DNA of 64,000 nucleotides. Source: Ascidia mentula (lineage: Eukaryota; Chordata; Ascidiacea; Phlebobranchia; Ascidiidae). The DNA lies in assembly GCA_947561715.1 (NCBI GenBank), contig OX387200.1:22012501-22076500 (forward strand), given 5' to 3'. Each line of letters opens with the position of its first letter. Positions within the stretch are counted from its first letter, which is position 1. Below are positions 1 to 10,055 of the stretch, one piece after another. The position numbers and the translations under genes were made by a program. Under the pieces are notes generated by a model. That model did no database searches and was not told the origin of the DNA. It saw only the letters and a program-made list of their open reading frames with translations.

Positions 1-382
1 TGATAGGTGCAGTTCGGCTAGACGAAAAATGCGGTGCGGACCCACCTGCATAACAAGGCGTCGAAAACGGTGCCTGATCCCGAGGCAAAAACATGGATGC
101 GGCCTGGTCATTAATTCCAGGGGGTGCAAAATAACTCAAGCGAGGCTGAGCTATAGAATATGATGATTCGAGAATTGCAGCGATTGGCCTAATAGTGAGT
201 TTGACAATGCTGTTGAATAAAGCGGCGCGGCACTGCCTGTAGCGTTTAAACCGCAACTGAGCAAATCGTTACCTTGCAAATCATCAACACTATCGCTGTT
301 ACTCGAACTCATGTCTGTCTCAGTAGCTGCGTGAGAGTTAGCATCGAAATTACCTGGTGTGACCAACGGGTCTGACTTTCAA
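1..382 (-). CDS. possible 3' part of an unidentified minus-strand gene, cut by the window edge
   Basis: I do not recognise this protein. Read on the minus strand from about 382, an open frame of about 75 codons runs to 151 and has the Ser/Asp/Asn/Ala-rich composition of a disordered region (for example SDPLVTPGNFDANSH, then SSSNSDSVDDLQGNDLL). From about 180 down to base 1 a second frame is open and is equally Ser/Pro/Ala/Gln-rich (SIAQPRLSYFAPPGIND, SAPHFSSSRTAPI). Two consecutive frames of similar biased composition suggest one coding exon with a frame change near 160-185, or a short unrecognised intron. A minus-strand AG before the first frame (near 380-383) could be its acceptor. No domain is visible. 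It could also be chance, so confidence is low. Confidence 0.3.
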
Positions 383-1769
383 AACCCTTTGAATTTAATC
401 AAACTTTTTATAAATTGCGGAATGACACCAGAAGCCTTGTGCGACATAGTTAAAGCGCGTAAAAAAATCTTAAATCAGAAGATTGAAATGCCCGTTCAAA
501 TATCACGTCGGGGTCACAAATTTTTATGTAGGGCGTTATTTAAAACTTCTACACAAAATATTAACACTACCGTATATCTGACTCCTGATAAAAAAGCTAC
601 TCTCTAACCCTAAGTCAATCTGTTAGTTTAATACATAAATAACGGTCCCACGAATATTACAATAAAACGATACAAAACACTCGTACTAACGTCTCTTTCT
701 GTTTTTAACCTCGAGTTGAGTTATAGGTTTGAAATGAATTATAAACTGTTAGAAGCCAGACTCGAATGCGTGAAGGAATGACTGAATGTTTTTTCCCAAA
801 AATATGTGGCTTATATAAAACATGCATACAGGGTCGTTTGACTCCTTTGAAAAGACAGCTTATTACTGGAAGTTGTCACAAAATAGGTCGGCAGGATATT
901 TAGTTGTCTTCCGTGCAACGAATGAATAACACGCTCGCCGTATGGGTTGAAATGGTTTCGTGGCTATTATCCGACGTTAAAAGAAAATACAGTTAATGCC
1001 ACGAAAACACAACATAACATTTGGGAAATATGACGTCGGATATACAGGAATAATACTGGGCCTGTCCACTTCAGTCGAATAGTAACTTAGACGCGATTAA
1101 AAGAACAACAGTAAATTGCTATGGTAGTGACTTCTTTGGCAGTAATACACCGGGATAAATCCTTCTAGTCCAGAGTAAGAGATAATCGGAATTACTGCGT
1201 GTCAAACTTCGCGACGTAAAGCAACTATTGTCTTTATTGATTATATGATCTAAAATCACTTGGTGTGACCTGTAGTGTTTCTATACTATTGCTTTTCCAA
1301 ACCGTTCAATGCAATGTAACATAACTATGATGATGTGCCGTAAATGGACAAAACAAACTAACCGTAAACCTTTACGGTGTTGGCATTCCTGTCGAAGCGT
1401 TCGGCAGTAAGCATTGTTTCTTGGTTGTAAAGCGTATTTTGTTTGCTGTGTCGTATATTTGTTTTCAATAGGAAAACATGTTTTGGCTTGTAACGCTATT
1501 CCCAAATACCATTATCATGACAGTTTAGTCCAAATAACAAAAATGTGTCCAGCCCTTGATGTTTTCGAAATAACTTTTGCAAATCCTGATTATCACCCGG
1601 CAGTTTTCTGATATTAAAACTGAAAACCCCCTCCCTTACTTTACCAAGGATGTTAACTTTAAAAACAAAACCAAATATCTGATCAAAAACAAGAATTTAA
1701 ACCAAATTGTTTATTTACTACATTAAAAGTTAATATTTAGAAGTTTAAATTAATTGGTCCTACTAAAGA
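383..1769. other. intergenic, nothing recognised
   Basis: No exon, RNA gene or repeat is evident. The open frames here, such as 359-607 plus and 1281-1505 minus, are short, resemble no family I know and lack convincing splice contexts. The last 150 bases are AT-rich and lead into the first exon of the GTPase gene. Confidence 0.5.
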
Positions 1770-4700
1770 ATGCACTGTGGTAATGAAGGTAAGAATGTTT
1801 ACAAGTTTGTATAAGAAAATCAAATGGTTGTACATTGTTGCTTTAGAAACCTCAAGTGGAAGCACAAAGTATAGAAGAGAACCCGTACAGATCATTAAGC
1901 CACAGGAAGGAGGCGGTTACTCCATCAATGAAATTGAAATTGGTCGAATTTTTGGAGACCAGGATGTCGCTGACACCCCAGTTGCAATCTATTCCATTGC
2001 TGGAGCTTTCAGAACAGGAAAATCATTCATGTTAAACTTTTTCCTGCGATATTTGTGGGCAAACCAAAAGAACAAGGTAATTTTTATTGCTAACAATTAA
2101 CCGTTTGCATGTATTAATGTTTGCATGAAGGTGGATGATTGGCTTTCGTCCAAAGAAGATCAACTGATTGAAGGTTTTCCGTGGAGAGGAGGAAAAGAAA
2201 AACATACAGAAGGAGTTTGGATTTGGGATGAACCGTTTTTCTTTTATACAGCAGGGGGCAAGGTAACAAATATTCCGCGTACCAAGTTTGGTCTATTTTA
2301 AAAAAATACAAGGTTATGATTTTTGTTTCATTACGAATTTTATTTAATATATGCGTTGTTGTATGTGATCTGAAAGGCAATCGCTTGTGTCTATAGACGA
2401 AGTTTATTCCATTCAAAAATTCTGGTATGTTTCATTGATAGATTGCATTGTTCCTCATGGACACACAAGGTGCATTTGATCACGACACAGACATACAAAA
2501 AAACTCAGTTATTTTTGGAATGAGCACACTTATGAGTTCTGTCCAAATTTACAACGTGAAAAATGAAATAAGAGGCGACACTCTCCAGCACTTACAAGTT
2601 AGTTCAGAAAATATTATTGCAAAAACGCATTACGTTTATGTTTTATTTGACAGCTGATGACAGATTTTGCACAAACTGCCAAGCAATCATTTGCGAGGTC
2701 AATCATAGAAGCTTCGAAAACAGGTCTTGAGAACATTTACAAAACGGGAAAAGCATTATTTACCGGTACGTCAGATGCGGATCATCCACAAAGTGACGAC
2801 CAAAGGCCATTTCAGGTTAGACTTGTAGCGTTATTGTTAATTACTGTCTGAGCGTTGCATTTTTATATTTCTTTTGACGAAGATTGGTAAAACCACAATA
2901 AAAAAGGCCAAATAAAAATTATTAACAGACTAAAATTTCAACTGCTCTCCGTTTGTTTGAGTCTAACGATTGGCGGATTTTTGAACTATAAACAATATTT
3001 TAATGACAACGTTGATTAAATATTATGCAAGCCCAAAGTTATGTTTAATATCAAGCAAAAGTCGCAGCCACTGTTCTTTTGGATTTTAAATGGGAATCCA
3101 CTTGGAACCAGCAATATTGTCCTTGTGTAAACACTGCCCGGTGTCCGACACAGTGCAATAATACATTACGTGTTGTTAAATTAAGTGCAACAAACTCAAA
3201 TTCGTATAAGAGAACATCAAAAGAACGCAACCGTCGGTCACATTTCACATCCTGCTGGGCCATAATGTACGTCATGGATCCAAGTTTCTATTCGTTCCAC
3301 TAGAGAAGAGCTTATTGTCTCAACCTGATACGGCTTTCACTGCCTAATTCAGGGGTTCTTAACCTGGGGTCCATGAACCCCCAAGGGGTCCGAGAAGATG
3401 CATTTAGGGGTCCATGAAACGAAATACAATTATTCTGAAAATCCCCGACAAGCAGACAGCTAAAAGCTAAAATTATCATTGAAAAAAGTTTCTCTCTGGG
3501 TTTAACTGTTGTACGTGCGTGCTAGTGTTTCGACCATCACTATGTTGATTAAAACCTAACTTCGACATTTGCAATGCGTTTCTTGCAAAGAGGTCCATAG
3601 CTTTTCAAAGAATGTTTTAGGGGTTCGTGATCCAAAAAAGGTTAAGAAACACTGGTCTAATTGAATTAGGAACATTCATATTTTCATTGTAATTATGATC
3701 ACAGTGATTGGTTACCTTTCATATGCAGAACATGATCTTTCTGATTCGTGATTGGTCAGACCCAGATTACAGTCTTGACTTTGAAGGAGGGAAGGAAGTT
3801 TTAAGAGAGGTTCTTGGAAAAAAGTCTGAAAACCCTAAAATTGAATCAGTTCGAAAACACTTACGGGATTCATTTGAAAGCATTTCATGTTGCTTGATGA
3901 AATCTCCTGGAGAAACAGTGACGTATAGAAGCCAAAAACAAGGAAGCAATTTGTGTATAAAAGGTATTAAGCAAAATATCTTACACATGCAGATGTCTTT
4001 GTTATTTTGAAATTTGATGTGTATGTATTTTTTTGTATTTGTTTGTGTTTCATCCGTTAACACACAAAAAATTACAATTACATTTGTAAAATCACACATG
4101 GTTTGTTACCTTGACTACATGTAGAATATTTTATAAAGACTGATATTAATTGATAAATACGCAAATTATTTCAGATGTAACGAAGGAATTCTTAACCACA
4201 CTTGGCATTTTGGTGAAAGAGATTTTTTCCCCGGAACGGATTGTGATAAAAAAAAGTCCATAAAAGTCCAGTTACAGGAAAAGATTTGATTAATTTTACA
4301 CTGTCTTACTTTCAAATATTTGACAGTGATACTATGCCGGAGTTGAATAATATGTTGCAGGTAAGAATGGGCTCTCATAGAAAAAGATAAAGTATCGAAT
4401 TTGTATCGGGACTTTTCAATACAAAACTTTTGTAAAATAATATAATGACTGTGACCTCTGGATGAAAAAAATTAAACTTTTGTTTAATTTGATTTAAAAT
4501 CACTAGTATGAAATATTTGATGCCTCGCATGCAGATTGCATATTTTAAAATGCAGCTCTTATGGTTCTACAGGCTGCAGCAGGTGTTGGAATTTTGCAGT
4601 GTATTAGCGATTGCAAAGCAACCTACAAAAATCAAATGCTAAAAGTTGGTGTTCTGTATTATTAAAAAAACTTGCCATTAAACAGGTTGTGTTTTAGATT

Positions 4701-7049
4701 TGTCAAAAAGGATATCTGAAGGAAAATGACTTCAGAAGACACCATGAGACACTGAAGTCACAAGCTATAGCAGATTTTGATCAACGACCAAAGTTGGGCG
4801 ATGAGGAATTCATCTTAAAATATCGAAAGCAGTTGGAAGAAAGCATTCATATGGAATTTTGTGTGTTTGAGCAAATTAACCGAACTAAAATGGTTTGTAA
4901 GAACATGTAACTTTCTGAACCATTTGCAATATAAGTTAACGTAAGAAATTAATCTTCTCTTTGTTTTCTGCTTCCTTCCAAGCAAGTACAAAAAATTTCA
5001 AAAAAAAAATTTCAACTATCTACTGTACAAACATTCTGGGAATCATTTCCCATTCTGTTGCAATTTGGCCCTGAAGATTTCCACCTTATTATATATACCC
5101 TGAAACGAAAGTTTCTTAGACAGTTACTATACAAACATATATTAACGTCGGTAAAACAATATTTGTCAGGAACAACTGAAACAGGAAACTAGAGTCGCAA
5201 TGACTGAAGCATTGGAAATATACAAGAGTTCACTGAAAGAAGTATGTATATCACAACGACACCCATAAAAACAACGATTTTTCACATTTTTGTGAATTAA
5301 CGAACTTTTTCAATTAGCCAAAAATTGCTTTATGTAATGTGACTGTGTGTTTATTTTAAAAAAACTTATTTCAATCAAGTAGCAATTTTATCAAAGGCTT
5401 TTTTACTCTCGGCGATTATTACAGAAAAGACTTTCCAGCCACCTTTTCCACTTGCTAGTGGCTGCATATTCATGCATTAATCACGTCTTGATCAAAGAGT
5501 CAATGCTGCTGAATTATCAAATAGGAATAGTAGGGATTTCTTATTTTTCTCTAAATCTTTATCATAAAAACAGACATTTTTATATATTGCCGAAGCCAAA
5601 CATATCTGTGTAAATTTGTTACACGGCAGGAAACGTTTGGAAAGTACGTTACCCAGGAACTATTGGAAGACTTTTCAGAAACGTTAACAACAAAATCTCT
5701 TGACCATTACACAAAACAAACAGTAGACATCCCCGAAGATATTGCGAATCTTTGCAAACTTACACTCCTCAAATCAACTGAACTTGAGTTTAAGCGTGTT
5801 ATGGAATCCAATGATGAGGAATATGTAAGTTTAAACTTGCATTAAGTGGCAATTTGGTATTGTCATAGCTTTCTTAGTTATGCAGTAACTCAATCTTTTT
5901 TAAAGGAAAAATTACATTTTCATCTTGAAAAACTTCAGAAAACTGTAGAAAAGTACAAGAAAACATTGCAAAAGGTAAGAATGATTTTTCAATAATATAG
6001 CTAGTTTCATTTTACTTTTTTTTTTTTTTTTTTATTCAAAGTAATACGTATAGGTAAATTGATGAAGTGTAAGAAAAAGAAACATAATGCCGTTCTAGTT
6101 TGCGGTGAACTTTGTTTGTAGGCAACACAAGAATACGTGGATGAGGATGAATTGCAACGATTTGATATGAAGGAAAGGAAAGAGGCCCGTGTTTACCTAA
6201 AACAATTGTATTCGAGAGATCAACAGGAAGTTGGCGATTCAATACTAAATAAGTTGGAACGTAAAATGGAAGAACATTACAACCTGGTCAAAGAACAAAA
6301 TGCACACTACAAGGTTAGTACGTTTTACGTTTAGCATTTCATGGCGCACAGTCGTCTGTTCTTCTTGTTTCTTTGGCAAACAGAATGTTTTAGGAATAAC
6401 ACAATTCTACACGAGAATACAAAATTACATCAAAATTTTGCTTTTTGTGCAGCTGATGCTTGAGGAGCAAGCAGAACTAATTTTGCAAGAGAACATGGCC
6501 AGCTATTTAATTGAAATGAAAGAAGTAAGTAACACATATGGATTTAATTCTTACTACATAGCAGTATTAAGATTTTATCTTCGTTTATTATGTCCCCAGT
6601 TGGTTGATGGAAAATACGTTGAGCCTTCTCTTCTAAAAGATGCTCACAGCAGAATGAAACAGAGAGCAGAAGATATCTTTTCTTCAAGATTTAAAAAAAG
6701 CCCTTCAAAAATCAAAAATGCATTTGTGGCAAAGTATAAGCAGAAAAGCCATAATATGTTCCTGCAAATTCAGAACTATAACAATAACAACAAGCACATT
6801 TTTTTGAGAAAAATAGGAGGGTTTTTCGTTGGCACTTTCAAAGGATTAGGGGAAGGTTTTATAACAGGGGCAAGAGGCGGAGCAGAAGTGGGCAGAACTC
6901 CACTTGGCCCGGCTGGTGTGGTGGCCGGGACGGTAATTGGTGCTCCTGTTGGCGCACTTTACGGTTTGCTTACAGGTGGTGTGCGTGAAGTGCAATCAAT
7001 TGGTGCCGGTTTTGAACCGAAGTCAGAGAATGAGCGTAAAGACGAATAA
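1770..7049 (+). CDS. atlastin/GBP-class large GTPase with four tandem middle-domain modules and a glycine-rich C-terminus
   Basis: A dynamin-superfamily GTPase of the atlastin/guanylate-binding type, which hydrolyses GTP to drive dimerisation and membrane work. My exon model is 1770-1788, 1847-2076, 2131-2262, 2442-2597, 2654-2815, 3729-3963, 4175-4360, 4573-4644, 4698-4892, 5170-5241, 5630-5824, 5906-5974, 6122-6313, 6453-6524 and 6600-7049, about 811 residues. Phases agree except for a one-base misfit in the A8 run of exon 7 (near 4248-4255). Visible motifs are P-loop GAFRTGKS (59-66), switch threonine in KHTEG (109), DTQG (134-137), and the atlastin/GBP RDW guanine-recognition motif (240-242). 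The start ATG at 1770 opens a 19-base exon whose phase matches exon 2. Exon 5 adds about 30 residues before the RDW strand. Residues 374 to about 727 are four repeated helical units; 735-789 are Gly-rich (GGFFVGTFKGLGEGF). No atlastin-type transmembrane hairpin is visible. It is closer to atlastin than to vertebrate GBPs by sequence. A paralogue with a lost function remains possible. Confidence 0.85.
3350..3654. mobile_element. hAT-like MITE, 305 bp, in GTPase intron 5
   Basis: The ends form imperfect inverted repeats: CAGGGGTTCTTAACC at the left and CAGTGTTTCTTAACC, read from the other strand, at the right. The flanks GCCTAATT (3342-3349) and GTCTAATT (3655-3662) are an 8-base target duplication with one mismatch, the hallmark of hAT elements. 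It has no coding capacity and depends on a transposase in trans. It shares its terminal motif with the element at 43392-43841. It enlarges an otherwise ordinary intron (2816-3728). Confidence 0.85.
4573..6794 (+). repeat. fourfold tandem duplication of a two-exon helical module inside the GTPase gene
   Basis: Exon lengths alternate as 72+195, 72+195, 69+192 and 72+(first ~195 of the last exon), all in phase 0. Each pair encodes a 23-24 residue helix followed by about 64 residues. The short exons share a Tyr-x-x-x-Met/Leu-type ending (ATYKNQMLK, EIYKSSLKE, EKYKKTLQK, ASYLIEMKE). The long exons share a G/E-K/x-Y-V/L start and a Leu-rich second helix (GYLKENDF, GKYVTQELL, EYVDEDELQ, GKYVEPSLL). 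Unit 1 aligns by eye with the three-helix middle domain of atlastin (compare AKDTYNKKMEEI and the FLAPNDL region known from human ATL1). Protein divergence between units is high, so the duplications are old. Confidence 0.75.
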
Positions 7050-7218
7050 GTGATCGTAAAACCCTGTATATATGTTTGTATTGTACAAAGGAATCAATGT
7101 AAATGCGAAAACATCATTCTCGCTTCGTGTTTTAATCTAGATTGCCGTGAATTATTTGCTTTGTGTAGCTTGTGTTGTGATCACTTGTCATAAAAACCAA
7201 CTACCATTATGTATCAAC

Positions 7219-7224
7219 AATAAA
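7219..7224 (+). terminator. poly(A) signal of the GTPase gene
   Basis: AATAAA lies 170 bases after the TAA stop and is the first canonical signal downstream, so the 3' UTR is probably about 190 bases. Confidence 0.6.
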
Positions 7225-9028
7225 ATGGTTTACTGTATCTTGGGTTACGAGAGTGTGTCAGGTTTGGTGGTTATCGAGACAGTAGACACCCATGCAGGAA
7301 GATAATTTCCTCACAGAGAAATTGCAGCAAGTTACAGCCGGAAGTGATGGGTTTTGATATAACGCATGACGCCGTGTCAGCCAAACCAAAACTCACTAAT
7401 CGCCAACTCGGTTTAAGGAACCGCAGATATTATATAGGATGTTACAAATCGATTATTGTGTTTGCAAAATAACAAAGTAATTTGTATTAATTCGAACCAA
7501 AGTCCTCTGTCAGACTGTCGACCGCGAAACACATCACGATATGTATTTCCATATTAATTACAATACAGTGATCTTGCAGACAGCCTAGTTTGTTGGTATT
7601 TAGAAAAATACATTTTGCCCAAAAGGAACTATCAGAAACAGTTACTTCACGCAAAAAGCTTTCGTTTCAGTTTCACCGGTGGCAGTTGTAGAAACTGATG
7701 ATGCCTTTAAGGCGAAATACATTTTTCATTTCGGTCAAAGTATCTGACGGGAAGACGTGATCAAAAGATCCTGACCTCCAGTGCGGTAAAAAAAGCGGGA
7801 AAATATATCATATTATAGCCAAAGATAATGAAGCAAAATCCCTTGCTGTGCGGAGCCACTAATTTCAAATTTGTATTAAGGAAGCTGTGGATACTGATTA
7901 TGACAATTTTATTAAATCATTACAAACGTTTCTTGTCTCGTCACTTGGTCGTCACTTATTCCCGCAACAAATTCTCACATGGTGATTGGACTGCATATAG
8001 CGCAGGCTTAATCGCGACAGATTATTTACTATTATATTTTGTATATTTCCAAGTGTTTTAGACCAAATGCGTACTTCTCTTCGTTTATGGTAATTTGAAA
8101 AGGGTTTCTTCATTTAGTTCACCGACATCTTATCGCAGTGCATATAGCACAGATGCGTCAACTTACCGCGCACGGCGTGACAAGCAGTCCACAGATGATA
8201 TATATTATTTGGCCTGAACATACAACTAAATCGAACGGAAATTTAACACGGGGTCGCCAACCAACGTGGTACTAGACTTTTCCGCTATGTTGCTATCGAT
8301 AAAATAGCGATGAGATAAATTGCTCTATTTGGGTGATTTTCAAAGTGCCCAAGGTGGTAACTGAGATGCAACGTCTGATGTTACACAATTTGTGTTCTAA
8401 CCAACACACTTGCATCATAGGGATTTATGGCATCATAAAGAAATAAATTAGAAATTTCAAACACAGTAGTGCAAAAAACTTGAAATAGTTTGAACAAGAA
8501 AGCCTATCATGCTAGACATAGAGCAGATTTTCCAACCACGCTGTGTTCATCATGAGTGCTAAACTGTATTTAATGAGTTGCATCAACGCGTGCACAGAAG
8601 TGGGCGGGTAGGCTCCAATCTCCGATCCGATCAGACGCAAAAACAGCAACATAGCACGTGACTTTTCAACCAAGATTCCTGATCGGGAATCGGGCTGAAG
8701 AAAAAAAGTAAAAAAAAGTTGATCCGAAAGTAGATGGAGAAACTTGAATTAGTTTACGGGGAACAAAATCCCTGGCAGATCATGTTATCCATGTTTTTTA
8801 CCCTATTCAACACACAACTTATATACAGACGGGACTAAGGATGCATGCAGTTATGGCCATTAAATCAAAGAAATCCTGTTTTCAAGTCCCTCTGCAATAA
8901 TCCACTTAAAAGTTTAAAAAGTTTTGCCCTTGGAAGGGACAGTATACATGGCAAGGATTTGTAAAGCCTCTAAGAACTTTACATGAGATTGTATGTGCGA
9001 CGTAGTCTTGCTGATTGAAAACCTAATC
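7225..9028. other. intergenic between GTPase and trefoil-CCP gene A
   Basis: No gene recognised. It contains the hammerhead-like motif at 7695-7717 and a stretch near 8860-8900 (GAAATCCTGTTTTCAAG, then CCCTCTGC) that recurs with small changes at about 31960-31987, so it is probably a dispersed repeat. Confidence 0.5.
7695..7717 (+). ncRNA. hammerhead-ribozyme-like core
   Basis: CTGATGA (7695-7701) is followed by a stem II helper GCCT/AGGC (7703-7706 with 7710-7713, TTA loop) and GAAA (7714-7717). This is the conserved CUGANGA-stem II-GAAA order of a hammerhead. I could not assign stems I and III or the cleavage triplet with confidence. Such cores are known at the ends of Penelope-like elements, so this may be the only surviving piece of one; no coding remnant is visible beside it. 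Confidence 0.5.
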
Positions 9029-10055
9029 GTAAAATGCAGAGTTGTAATGTTGTGTTAACCTATCAATTCTCTGAAGTGAGTATTAAAATGAATTGCCTTT
9101 GAGGCAGTTTACTCAAACTAGCTCAAATTCGTCAACCTCTTGCTTATGCAGAACTATCAGCTCAGCTCTAAAAAGAAATATGGGAGTGGTTTAATGGAAC
9201 GACGAAGGTACTAATAACCTGGCATAATTGCGCGATCGTTAGAGTATTCAAAGCATTTGCTTTCTCTAGGACAGCGATTTTCAATCGGTGTTACGTTAAA
9301 GATCGCCTGGTGTTCCGCAAGAAATTCATTAGTTTCACTGATGTTCCATGGAACACGGGTCGGAAATCACTTGTTTATCACAAACGGCGTAAAGTAGCGT
9401 TATGAATGTAATCATCCACTATCACCAGTTTGAGTGTTCCATCGTGAATTGCTTCATTTATTGTGTAACAATAAGAATCGTTTTGTAATGACAAGAATGA
9501 AATTGCGCGAGCCTTTTGCTGGTTAAGTACAATGCCGCAGTACTTCCAACAATTTGGTGTTCCGCAAGATTCTTTTCATAGAAAAAGTGTTCTGTGCTCA
9601 AAAAGGTTGAAAAATACTGCTCTAGGATGCAATACCCGAGGTTCGACTGCTGGCACAATTTGTCCGGTTATCATGTGCATAGATAGAGGATTTGCCAAGC
9701 ATCAGCAAGTACTCATTGGGTTGCGCAATTAGCTTTACACAAACACACAATATAATCACAATGGATAAACGCGGGAAGAGGGCGCTTGTTCAATATGCAT
9801 TGTTCAGATTTCCTGTGGTTTGGGGAAGCATTTCCTCGTAAACATGTTTTCCAATTGGAATGATTGTGGTGTATAGTTACAACGTGTATGTTAATTGTGT
9901 TATGTGTTCCAGCCTTGTACCGCTCTTATAAATCTGTAGATAAAAAGATTAACGTTCGTAGACGCAATAAGGTTTTGCGTCTCCTAAAAGTTTGGGATTT
10001 TTTAGATCAAGTCGTGGGATAAGTTTGGTGAAAGACGAAAAGGAACATTGTAAGA
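9029..10055 (+). repeat. 5' flank of gene A, duplicated upstream of gene B
   Basis: This flank matches 15642-16321 over its whole length apart from the MITE at 9272-9619, for example TGGGAGTGGTTTA and CAATACCCGAGGTTCGAC in both. The homology continues through exons 1-6 of genes A and B, so one segmental duplication carried promoter and gene together. The last part (TTTTTAGATCAAGTCGTGGG, then AGTTTGGTGAAAGACGAAAA) is nearly invariant between A and B and probably holds promoter and leader. No TATA box was assigned. Confidence 0.8.
9272..9619. mobile_element. hAT-like MITE, 348 bp, upstream of gene A
   Basis: Ends are CAGCGATTTTCAATC and, from the other strand, CAGTATTTTTCAACC. The flanks are a perfect 8-base target duplication CTCTAGGA (9264-9271 and 9620-9627). 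The paralogous site upstream of gene B (near 15886-15900) lacks the element and has one copy of the target, so the insertion came after the A/B duplication. Confidence 0.9.
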
